From an uncultured Clostridia bacterium (GTDB lineage Bacteria; Bacillota; Clostridia; Oscillospirales; Acutalibacteraceae), in assembly GCA_945224895.1 (NCBI GenBank), contig CALYNW010000054.1:1-6603 (forward strand): 6,603 nucleotides of DNA, read 5' to 3'. The notes beneath the pieces were generated by a model. That model did no database searches and was not told the DNA's origin. It saw only the letters and a program-made list of their open reading frames with translations. This document shows positions 1 through 5,622 of this stretch, piece after piece. Numbering within the stretch: position 1 is the first letter of the stretch; each line of letters opens with the position of its first letter. The position numbers and the translations under genes were made by a program.

Positions 1-10
1 AATTTTTCAT
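1..10 (-). CDS. 5' end of an unidentified leftward gene (partial, runs off the left edge)
   Basis: Only the start is visible: ATG at 10..8 followed by AAA and AAT (M-K-N). The start is supported by an AAAGGAG ribosome binding site at 27..21, ten bases upstream, and by a strong promoter just before it. An alternative ATG at 20..18 lies one base after the GGAG and is too close to be used. The gene diverges from the Fic gene at 153. Nothing can be said about its product. Confidence 0.5.
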
Positions 11-38
11 TCGTAAACATCTCCTTTGTTTTATAAAA

Positions 39-67
39 ATTTTAACTCCGGTAAAAACTATAGTCAA
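39..67 (-). promoter_or_regulatory. Promoter of the left-edge gene
   Basis: Read on the minus strand, TTGACT (67..62) and TAAAAT (44..39) are separated by exactly 17 bases, a close match to a housekeeping sigma-A promoter. The start point would fall near base 32, just before the AAAGGAG at 27..21, giving a short leader of about 20 bases. It lies back to back with the Fic gene's upstream region. Confidence 0.7.
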
Positions 68-114
68 GCATATTTTTTAATAACGCAAAAAGCTCCGTAT
101 TATCAATAAAAATA

Positions 115-123
115 TGTTATTAT
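115..123 (+). promoter_or_regulatory. Possible extended -10 promoter for the Fic gene
   Basis: TGT followed by TATTAT at 118-123 resembles an extended -10 element. No good -35 box is present 16-18 bases upstream, which is tolerated when the TG extension exists. Transcription would begin near 130 and give a leader of roughly 23 bases holding the GGAG at 141-144. The tract is very AT-rich, so chance matches are easy; TATTAT at 98-103 is an alternative. Confidence 0.35.
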
Positions 124-152
124 ATATATAATTTCATTTCGGAGATGAAGCT

Positions 153-887
153 ATGACATACGAAAAAGTAAAAGAAATTTGGAATCGGCTTTCATATAAG
201 GAACGATATAATCTATTAAGCAATCCTTTGTTTGAATTAGATTTTGTATATAACACCTGCAAAATTGAAAACAGTAAAATAACATATCAAGATACAGAAA
301 AGGTATTTGATATCAAGGCTGAAAAATCATTTGACAGCTATACAAAAAATATGCTTGAAATTTATAATTCAAAGCAAGCCTATGAAAAAATACTTTTGCA
401 GATTGATAAAAACCGAATTATTGATGAAGCCCTTGTAAAAGAGGTTCACAAAGCACTTACCGATGGTACATACGATACTCGTCGACTTGAATTAGGTGAA
501 CTACCCGGTGAATATAAGAAAAATAATTTCGTAGCCGGGAGCAATGAAGTCGGTGCATCTGCCGAAGACGTCCGAGAAGAGATAACAGAGCTTCTTGATG
601 AATTAACCGATATACCTGACGATAAAGCCTTGATTGCCGCCGCATATTTTCACGCCAAATTTGAAAACATGCATCCGTTTGCTGACGGCAACGGCAGAAC
701 AGGCAGATTGCTTATGAATTATATTTTGCTTATCCACAGCCATCCTCCCATAATTATTTTTGATAAGAATAAGGCTGAGTATTATAAGGCTTTAGAAGAA
801 TTCGACACTGAATTAAGACTTAATAAAATGATTGATTTTCTTAAGTATGAAGCAGTAGAAACATGGAAAAATTATTTTTCTAAATGA
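153..887 (+). CDS. Fic family protein, class II (N-terminal inhibitory motif), probable AMP transferase
   Basis: Fic enzymes usually transfer AMP from ATP to a Ser, Thr or Tyr hydroxyl of a target protein. The full catalytic motif HPFADGNGRTGR is at residues 174-185, with catalytic His174, the Asn/Gly anion-binding loop and Arg182/Arg185. An (S/T)xxxE(G/N) inhibitory motif, TCKIEN, is at residues 35-40, so Glu39 should clash with ATP binding and hold the enzyme in check; its N-terminal position defines class II. At 244 residues it is a compact Fic protein with no C-terminal winged helix. The ATG at 153 is preceded by GGAG at 141-144 with eight bases between. It is the only clear plus-strand gene here, divergent from the left-edge gene and ending at its own terminator, so it is probably transcribed alone. 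Fold and activity are well supported; the target is unknown. Confidence 0.93.
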   Translation: MTYEKVKEIWNRLSYKERYNLLSNPLFELDFVYNTCKIENSKITYQDTEKVFDIKAEKSFDSYTKNMLEIYNSKQAYEKILLQIDKNRIIDEALVKEVHKALTDGTYDTRRLELGELPGEYKKNNFVAGSNEVGASAEDVREEITELLDELTDIPDDKALIAAAYFHAKFENMHPFADGNGRTGRLLMNYILLIHSHPPIIIFDKNKAEYYKALEEFDTELRLNKMIDFLKYEAVETWKNYFSK

Positions 888-947
888 TTCCTGATGTATA
901 TGATTTAATCATCATTACCATTCATCAAATCTACAGAGCATAAAATT

Positions 948-980
948 AAGCGTTGGAGGAATCATATCTCCAACGCTTTT
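948..980 (+). terminator. Rho-independent terminator after the Fic gene, probably bidirectional
   Basis: A perfect 11-base-pair stem (AAGCGTTGGAG at 948-958 with its complement at 968-978) encloses a nine-base loop and is followed on the plus strand by TTTT at 977-980. On the minus strand the stem is followed by a T-rich run (947..941). It lies 60 bases after the Fic stop and also four bases after the end of the minus-strand gene remnant, so it probably ends transcription from both sides. Confidence 0.85.
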
Positions 981-1088
981 CAGATAGTAATTTTTGTTAG
1001 TTTCTTTATATCTTCGTTAGACCAAATCGGATTTTCAAAAATTTCTATTGTTAGGTCCGTCAATTACTACTATCTTGGGCTTCTGCAT
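980..1088 (-). pseudogene. Remnant of a gene overlapping the 63-residue gene; possible P-loop kinase or toxin start
   Basis: Two short coding pieces lie in different frames. The first begins at an ATG (1088..1086) with a GGAAGGA ribosome binding site (1101..1095) six bases upstream, inside the 63-residue gene. It reads MQKPKIVVIDGPNNRNF and stops at 1035. The second reads LTIEIFENPIWSNEDIKKL and continues KITI to a stop at 980-982, right beside the terminator. A good start and a natural-looking end, with no body between, fit a gene that lost its middle. The hydrophobic strand running into GPN resembles the lead-in to a Walker A loop in zeta-type toxins and other small-molecule kinases, but the GKS/T part is absent, so that identity is a guess. 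Chance reading in AT-rich DNA is the alternative. Confidence 0.35.
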
Positions 1089-1251
1089 ATACTATCCTTC
1101 CGTTCGGATATTCTAAATACGCCCTCTTTTTCTCAATATCATATCTTGAAATAGGAACACCTTTAAGCTTTTTCTTTTGAATAACAAGTTCAGCTGCTTT
1201 TGCAAATACATCATCAAGCTCGTCTTCGGTTAGTTTTTTTCTTTCAAACAT
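1060..1251 (-). CDS. Small conserved-type hypothetical protein, possible antitoxin partner
   Basis: This gene encodes 63 residues with a charged helical N-terminal half (about residues 7-30, rich in Lys and Glu) and a C-terminal part, GVPISRYDIEKKRAYLEYP then NGRIVY (31-55). That pattern of a proline-containing turn followed by two short strands ending in a YPNGR hairpin resembles small uncharacterised proteins of Clostridia; I do not know an assigned function. The ATG at 1251 has an AAGGGAG ribosome binding site at 1267..1261 with nine bases between, and a promoter lies just upstream. Its end overlaps the start of the broken gene at 1088. Small gene first and overlapping larger gene second is the usual order of toxin-antitoxin operons, so an antitoxin role is possible, by inference from position only. 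Confidence 0.75.
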   Translation of the reverse strand: MFERKKLTEDELDDVFAKAAELVIQKKKLKGVPISRYDIEKKRAYLEYPNGRIVYAEAQDSSN

Positions 1252-1284
1252 ATAAAAGCACTCCCTTCAGTTTATTACATTGAT

Positions 1285-1313
1285 ATTGTAGCACAAAAAT
1301 ACTGTTTATACAA
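1285..1313 (-). promoter_or_regulatory. Promoter of the 63-residue protein gene
   Basis: On the minus strand TTGTAT (1313..1308) and TACAAT (1290..1285) are separated by 17 bases, and the -10 box carries a TGC extension. Transcription would start near 1278, a few bases before the AAGGGAG at 1267..1261. It stands in the gap after the three-gene operon. No hairpin terminator is visible in that gap, so some readthrough from the operon is also possible. Confidence 0.6.
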
Positions 1314-1333
1314 GTTTTTCGGAAAAATATATT

Positions 1334-2296
1334 TTATCTTATCTGCTTTCTTATTTCAACAGGCGTATTGCCGCAGTTTTCCCAAAGCCTTGTATTGTTT
1401 TGCATATCTGCATACGCACTGACAAATTTATTGCATTGCGCCATATCCTTAAACACGATATTTTTATCTTCAAGATACTGGAAAACAAAATCGAAATCCA
1501 TATCAGCCTTGCACATATATGCAAAATCATTAGATAATTCCTCGGCATCTGCCTTACTTAGTCCGAGTTCAAGTGAAAGCATTGTTTGCATTTTTCTGTA
1601 CTGCGGTGTTTTTTCAAAATAATCAGGATCAATATACTTCAAAAGTTCTTCTTTCGGAAGAATTGCATACCTTTTACCTTCTTGATTTTCAATTAATTCA
1701 AAAAAGAAATCATCATTTTCGTCCAAATATAAAGCTTCCTTGTTTACTAAATAATAATCATCAATAATAACATACGGCAACAGTTTTATATTTGATATAA
1801 TTTGAATATCCTTAAGCTCTCTTTTTTGCAAATGATTTCGTTCATAACGATTGAATATATCGGCAAGCTTATTTACCGGCACAATTCCGTAAAGATTAGC
1901 AAAGCAAATAAAATACTTGTTAATCAAAGCCAATCGTTTTCTCTTCGATTCAAGCTCCTTATGCGAAGAATTTATGTAATCATATATAACATCGCTGATG
2001 AAAATGCCGTTTTTAATATTGATATATCCCAGCACATCAAACACTTCCAAATAATCCTCGTCGTAAGAATTATTAAACATATCATTTGCAGCGGCAAGCT
2101 TGAAATTTTCTATTTCTTCATTTTGTAAACATGTATAAACAAAGTCAAGTGTTTCCTTTTTATTGAGTTTATCATACAATAAATCAAGAATATCTGACTT
2201 GCGGGTTTTGCCTTGTAATTCAATATCAAGAAGCTTACAGGCAAGTTTCAGTTGGTTTAGGTTTTTACTGTTCAATACCGTTCTTAAATCTGTCAT
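1334..2296 (-). CDS. Uncharacterised protein with a SAP/Rho-N-like N-terminal helical domain
   Basis: The protein has 320 residues. Residues 1-45 (LRTVLNSKNLNQLKLACK, then a TRKSDILDLLYDKL helix) have the two-helix layout of SAP, HeH and Rho N-terminal domains, which often bind nucleic acid. A long alpha-helical middle follows, including a YGIVPVNKLADIFNRY segment near 135-151, and the protein ends with NNTRLWENCGNTPVE (300-314). Similar NNTR-W-N-G-TP endings occur in uncharacterised Firmicutes proteins, some with SEC-C metal-binding tails; this one has no Cys-rich tail. The ATG at 2296 has GGA eight bases upstream, within the end of the preceding gene. Only four bases separate it from the UPF0158 stop, so translation is probably coupled. 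Function is unknown; nucleic-acid binding is inferred from the N-terminal fold only. Confidence 0.85.
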   Translation of the reverse strand: MTDLRTVLNSKNLNQLKLACKLLDIELQGKTRKSDILDLLYDKLNKKETLDFVYTCLQNEEIENFKLAAANDMFNNSYDEDYLEVFDVLGYINIKNGIFISDVIYDYINSSHKELESKRKRLALINKYFICFANLYGIVPVNKLADIFNRYERNHLQKRELKDIQIISNIKLLPYVIIDDYYLVNKEALYLDENDDFFFELIENQEGKRYAILPKEELLKYIDPDYFEKTPQYRKMQTMLSLELGLSKADAEELSNDFAYMCKADMDFDFVFQYLEDKNIVFKDMAQCNKFVSAYADMQNNTRLWENCGNTPVEIRKQIR

Positions 2297-2300
2297 AACA

Positions 2301-2717
2301 TTATTCCTTTATGTATTCAATATTGTTTTCTTCACACCAATTTTCAGCAATTTGAAGATATTTTGATTTTTGAAATGCGAAATATTCATCTCTTATTCCA
2401 AGATAAAAAATCTCGTCCTTAAAATGTCTGAACGGCTTTCTGCTGTTGAGAGCCTTTGATAATTTGTATCCCGCTTTATCATCATCAAGAGACTCTGCAA
2501 AATCAACCATTATATCAAATTCACGAATTTCATATTGATTCGGCAACCTTATAAAATTATCTGACATTTCTATCTCTTCGGCAAGCATTTCGTCTTCTTC
2601 ATTTCTGTCGTAATCCGGAAGTGAAACAAATTCGCCTGTTTCTTTATTGTAGTATTGCTCCCAATTCTGCATTGTCATTTCAAGACAATCTGCAATTTCG
2701 GATAATTTTATTTTCAT
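2301..2717 (-). CDS. UPF0158 family protein
   Basis: The protein has 138 residues. The second half shows the UPF0158 pattern: RLPNQYEIREFDIMVDF (57-73), an acidic helix, then FRHFKDEIFYLGIRDEYFAF (96-115) and IAENWCEENNI (123-133). The family's function is not established. The N-terminal part (IADCLEMTMQNWEQYY, then TGEFVSL) matches the usual family opening, and the strongly acidic stretch at 39-53 is a typical linker, so the protein looks complete. The ATG at 2717 has GGAGAG at 2728..2723 five bases away. It is the middle gene of the operon: 17 bases after the AlbA_2 gene and four before the SAP-like one. Family call is by pattern recognition. Confidence 0.85.
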   Translation of the reverse strand: MKIKLSEIADCLEMTMQNWEQYYNKETGEFVSLPDYDRNEEDEMLAEEIEMSDNFIRLPNQYEIREFDIMVDFAESLDDDKAGYKLSKALNSRKPFRHFKDEIFYLGIRDEYFAFQKSKYLQIAENWCEENNIEYIKE

Positions 2718-2734
2718 AGATTCTCTCCGTTAAT

Positions 2735-4171
2735 TTACGCTTTTGTAAAATATTTTTGGTTAGGACTGTTTGGTCTTTCCGAATTAGTCATTTCAATCTT
2801 TCCGGATTCTATAAGAGGTTTAATATATTTTGAAATTGCATAAGTTGGTGTTGAAATACCTAAGAAATTTGCAATTTCAATTCTGGTTCTCGGAATATCG
2901 CAAAATTCAAGCAACGATTCCTCAGTGCTCATAGAATTTTTTACATAATCAGAATTTTTATATAACGTAACTGTAAATGTTCCTCTACTGTTTTCAAATA
3001 CAGGTGCAGGAAGCCCTGCGTTTTTCATTTCAGTACGAATAGTCGGTATGCCTGAATATCTGTTTTCTGTTAAATTCAGAGTTTCCATTGCTGTGGCAAG
3101 AACAGGGTTTCTTGTATCGGGTTGTACCTTTCCTAACTGGTCAATAGTTAATCTCCCGTACAATCCACCGGGATTTTTCACTTCCAATCTGTCGTTATAC
3201 ATTGTAAGTTGAATTGGCATACCCTCTGTATGAATACTGTAATCTCTATGCACAATAGCATTAAGAATAATCTCTCTGACAGCAGTAATAGGATAATCAA
3301 ATTTATCGTTTCTTTTTCCGGTTTCTGGATTTATAATTGTACGAATCCGCATATTGTTTTTGACAAACTGTATAGCGCCGTCAATCATATCAATAATATT
3401 GCCTTCAATTCGCCTGTTATCTAAAAAGCGTTCTCCGTTTTCACCAAGCTCTCCCATTTCGTTTCCGTAAACAGCGGTAGCAATTATTGATAGCTGTGGA
3501 AAATAAGCCTGCGGATATACACAAAAAAGCAATACGCTTGAAAGGGTTAATTTTCCGTTCTTAGTTATGCTCATAAGCTCGTTGAATTGCTCATCTGCAA
3601 CTCTTGCAAGATGAGGTTTGTCTTTTTTGCACATTTCTTTGTATTGAGCAAGCATATCTTCATCTATGGTCTGAGTACTTGCTCTTTCAACTATTCTTAC
3701 GTCATCCTGATATTTCTGCCTGTAAGCCTCATAGCTGTATATTTCATAGTCAGTCATTGGCTCATCCGATTCCCCTGAACGAATATAAGAACCTTTAATC
3801 TTACCTTTGCCTTTATAATAGCACGGTCTGTTTGTTATTTCTATTCCGGGAATTTCTGCCGAAACAATACTTTTACCGTCAATTTCACAAATTGTAATCA
3901 ACGGTCTTACAATCGGCTCCATTTCTTTGCATTGATTGTTAAGCTGCTTTTGAAGATCCTGTGCGTCATAAACGCCTACAATAGAATAATCATTATTTTC
4001 GTCAATTCCGAAAATAATTATACCGCCATCATCCTGATTTGAAAAGCTCGAAAGGGTATCATAAAGTCTTTTAGGGCATCCTAATTCTGCGGACTTTAGT
4101 TCTATTGTTTGGGACTCGCTCTTTAATTCTTTTATTTTATTTACAAGTTCAACAAGTTCTTTACTTTGCAT
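2735..4171 (-). CDS. AlbA_2 (Schlafen-type) / RecG-like HATPase-fold protein with C-terminal winged helix, putative transcriptional regulator
   Basis: The protein has 478 residues and three recognisable parts. Residues about 15-135 are an AlbA_2 (Schlafen) domain: ESQTIELKSA near 19-28, SSFSNQDDGGIIIFGIDEN (41-59), and the YIRSGESDEPMT edge at 129-140. Residues about 285-405 resemble the HATPase_c_4/RecG-C module, with REIILNAIVHRDYS (299-312; Glu300 and Asn304 where a GHKL fold binds Mg-ATP) and a glycine loop NPGGLYG (333-339). Residues 418-478 form a winged helix (TRIEIANFLGIS, then a TPTYAISKYIKPLIESG recognition region). Despite common annotation as ATP-dependent DNA helicase there are no helicase motifs. 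Such proteins are usually regarded as DNA-binding regulators. The ATG at 4171 has AAGGAG at 4184..4179, seven bases away. It leads the three-gene operon, and the repeated TTTCAAAA leader upstream may be its own binding site (inference). Confidence 0.92.
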   Translation of the reverse strand: MQSKELVELVNKIKELKSESQTIELKSAELGCPKRLYDTLSSFSNQDDGGIIIFGIDENNDYSIVGVYDAQDLQKQLNNQCKEMEPIVRPLITICEIDGKSIVSAEIPGIEITNRPCYYKGKGKIKGSYIRSGESDEPMTDYEIYSYEAYRQKYQDDVRIVERASTQTIDEDMLAQYKEMCKKDKPHLARVADEQFNELMSITKNGKLTLSSVLLFCVYPQAYFPQLSIIATAVYGNEMGELGENGERFLDNRRIEGNIIDMIDGAIQFVKNNMRIRTIINPETGKRNDKFDYPITAVREIILNAIVHRDYSIHTEGMPIQLTMYNDRLEVKNPGGLYGRLTIDQLGKVQPDTRNPVLATAMETLNLTENRYSGIPTIRTEMKNAGLPAPVFENSRGTFTVTLYKNSDYVKNSMSTEESLLEFCDIPRTRIEIANFLGISTPTYAISKYIKPLIESGKIEMTNSERPNSPNQKYFTKA

Positions 4172-4189
4172 AAAACCACTCCTTGTTAA

Positions 4190-4316
4190 ATATTATACCA
4201 AGGTTTCAAAATTATTCAATGATTTTTAATAAAGTTTCAAAATATTTTTCAAATTTTCAAAATATTATACCAAAGTTTCAAAATATTTTAGATTCTTTTC
4301 AAATCATTTCAAATTT
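4190..4316. repeat. Iterated TTTCAAAA elements and a near-perfect 22-base direct repeat in the operon leader
   Basis: Bases 4190-4211 and 4262-4283 are direct repeats with one difference in 22 (G at 4202, A at 4274); both contain TATTATACCAA and GTTTCAAAA. A third partial copy, AAAGTTTCAAAATATTTT, lies at 4231-4248, and shorter TTCAAA cores appear at about 4249, 4255, 4298 and 4309. The copies share more than base composition, since the same order of elements recurs 72 bases apart. They surround the operon promoter and are placed as repressor sites would be. No hairpin with G+C pairs is present, so a terminator for the Fic gene upstream is not seen here. Confidence 0.65.
4192..4219 (-). promoter_or_regulatory. 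Promoter of the AlbA_2-UPF0158-SAP-like operon
   Basis: On the minus strand a perfect -10 box TATAAT lies at 4197..4192, with TTGAAT at 4219..4214 sixteen bases before it. The start point would be near 4185, almost on the AAGGAG at 4184..4179, giving a very short leader. A second identical TATAAT occurs at 4269..4264 within a repeat copy but has no good -35 box at the right distance. Confidence 0.55.
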
Positions 4317-4341
4317 TTTTATTGTTTTTTGATTTGTTTTA

Positions 4342-5499
4342 TTATGCTACACTATACAAAACTTTATTTTTCATTTTTTGAGCGTTCAGCAGACCTAAAT
4401 CCGTGAATTTCAAAACAAAGCTTCGCACCGTTGCAAAGGCAGCATCTCCGAAATCCCTTTCAAGCTGTTTTGTTGTGAAGGTATCACCTGCATAAGTTGA
4501 AAGCACAAATTGCCAGAGCTTTGCTTCTTTCTGAGTTATCTCACCTGCCGAAAGTGCCGAATTATACTTTTCAAGAGTATTTGCTTTAACAGTGTCACCT
4601 GTCATTTTTTCATAAACATTTTGGATGAAATAAATGAGAAACGGAGTGATGTCGATTACACCCGATAATTTATAATTTTCTTCAACAAGCGTGTAGGCGT
4701 CGTAATACTTCTTTCTGCTCTTTTCAACATAGCTTGAAAACGGTACAAACAGAGTGCTTTCATATCCCTTTTGAATTAAAAACCACATTTGAATAAGACG
4801 AGCCATACGACCGTTACCGTCAAAATAAGGGTGAAGATATGCAATATAAAAATGTAGCATAGTAGCCTTGAGCAAGTCATTTATATTATCCTTTACATTT
4901 GCAAATTCTACTAATGATTTCATATATTCAGGTAGCTTTTTATGGTCAATTCCGCTATGCTCAACCTTGTCACTCATAACATAAACCGTGTCGTGACGGT
5001 AAAAATTACCCTGCTCCAGCCTGCTTTCATCATCAAGGAAATTGCCGATTGTCATCATATAAAGCTTATAGATGTTTTCTTCGGTAATTTTGTTTTCCTT
5101 GTGACTGATGAACTCGAAGCCTTGCTTTAAGCCGAAAATTCGGTTTTCCTCTTCGTCCTTCGGTGCAAGACCTTTCATAATATTGCGAACACTATCCCTG
5201 TTAAAATCGATACTCTCAATAGCAGATGTTGCAACAATTTCCTCCTCCAAAGCCTTAGTACCATAGGCAGAGCTTTGCGAAGTATAAAGCAGTTTTACAG
5301 CATCTAAATTAACGCCTGTGCAGGAATTGAGATAAACGATACTGTTGCCCTTAAAGTCTTTTATGGGCAATTCTTCATAGTATGACGATTTCAATATTTC
5401 AACGAACTCATCAAAATCATCGGGATATTTGTATTTTAATTTTTTGAAATCAACAATATGCTTATCCGAAAGCATTTTTGAAAATTTTATTGCATCCAT
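4342..5499 (-). CDS. Fic family protein with C-terminal winged helix, class II type, variant inhibitory motif
   Basis: The protein has 385 residues. The Fic motif HPYFDGNGRMAR is at 223-234 (catalytic His223; Tyr for Phe at motif position 3 is a common change). An N-terminal inhibitory helix lies in EIVATSAIESIDFNRDSV: TSAIES at 91-96 fits (S/T)xxxE(G/N) up to Glu95 but has Ser where Gly or Asn is usual. The segment YRHDTVYVMS (167-176) is in the position of the target-binding flap. Residues about 325-385 form a winged helix (TTKQLERDFGDAAFATVRSF, then a wing ending KNKVLYSVA). Fic proteins of this length are widespread and should AMPylate unknown targets. The ATG at 5499 has only a weak GGTGA at 5507..5503. 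It has its own strong promoter; the gap to the next gene is 170 bases with no clear terminator, so readthrough into the AlbA_2 operon is possible. Confidence 0.93.
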   Translation of the reverse strand: MDAIKFSKMLSDKHIVDFKKLKYKYPDDFDEFVEILKSSYYEELPIKDFKGNSIVYLNSCTGVNLDAVKLLYTSQSSAYGTKALEEEIVATSAIESIDFNRDSVRNIMKGLAPKDEEENRIFGLKQGFEFISHKENKITEENIYKLYMMTIGNFLDDESRLEQGNFYRHDTVYVMSDKVEHSGIDHKKLPEYMKSLVEFANVKDNINDLLKATMLHFYIAYLHPYFDGNGRMARLIQMWFLIQKGYESTLFVPFSSYVEKSRKKYYDAYTLVEENYKLSGVIDITPFLIYFIQNVYEKMTGDTVKANTLEKYNSALSAGEITQKEAKLWQFVLSTYAGDTFTTKQLERDFGDAAFATVRSFVLKFTDLGLLNAQKMKNKVLYSVA

Positions 5500-5511
5500 T
5501 TAATCACCAAC

Positions 5512-5540
5512 TGATACTTATTGATACTAACTAATATCAG
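5512..5540. promoter_or_regulatory. Candidate operator: phased TGATACT repeats between promoter and start of the second Fic gene
   Basis: TGATACT occurs at 5512-5518 and again at 5522-5528, exactly ten bases (one helical turn) apart. An inverted copy TATCAG at 5535-5540 pairs with CTGATA at 5511-5516, and TGATA/TATCA at 5522-5526 and 5535-5539 form a tighter palindrome. The block covers the expected transcription start (near 5532) and touches the -10 box, where a bound repressor would block initiation. The winged helix of the Fic protein itself is a plausible binder. Confidence 0.45.
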
Positions 5541-5567
5541 TATATCCATAAATCTCCCGTTTGTCAA
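5539..5567 (-). promoter_or_regulatory. Strong sigma-A type promoter of the second Fic gene
   Basis: On the minus strand a consensus -35 box TTGACA (5567..5562) and TATACT (5544..5539) are separated by exactly 17 bases. This is the best promoter match in the window. Transcription should start near 5532, leaving a leader of about 33 bases. The weak ribosome binding site contrasts with the strong promoter and may keep protein output low. Confidence 0.8.
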
Positions 5568-5580
5568 TAAATTTTAATAC

Positions 5581-5613
5581 AAAAATGAACTGTCCGGGAT
5601 TTCCGAACAGTTC
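5581..5613 (-). terminator. Rho-independent terminator of the truncated right-hand gene
   Basis: A hairpin pairs GAACTGT (5587-5593) with ACAGTTC (5607-5613), continues after one mismatch with CGG/CCG (5595-5597, 5603-5605), and has a five-base loop. On the minus strand it is followed by a run of five T (5585..5581). It lies ten bases past the stop of the minus-strand reading frame and just before the promoter of the second Fic gene, so it separates the two units. Any CRISPR transcript that ran leftward through the frame would also stop here. Confidence 0.8.
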
Positions 5614-5622
5614 AAAAGTAAA

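Noticed and set aside
1325..1336. AAAATATATTTT palindrome at the end of the three-gene operon as a terminator
   Set aside because: It consists only of A and T, would form a very weak stem and overlaps the stop codon; simple composition explains it.
1802..2128. Plus-strand open frame of 108 codons inside the SAP-like gene
   Set aside because: It lies antisense to a well-supported gene, with no convincing ribosome binding site or promoter, and reads as hydrophobic noise from antisense Lys/Glu codons.
2735..4171. ATP-dependent DNA helicase RecG
   Set aside because: No Walker A, DEAD/DEAH or other helicase motif is present; the resemblance is limited to the C-terminal HATPase-like module shared with proteins often named that way.
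4290..4341. Terminator for the second Fic gene in the T/A-rich stretch after its stop
   Set aside because: There are A and T runs but no inverted repeat with G+C pairs, so no stable hairpin can be proposed.
5212..5222. TACTCTCAA inside the second Fic gene, and CTCTCAAAT near 5872, as possible tracrRNA anti-repeats
   Set aside because: Matches cover only eight or nine bases of the CRISPR repeat, lie within coding sequence and have no hairpin or terminator structure next to them.
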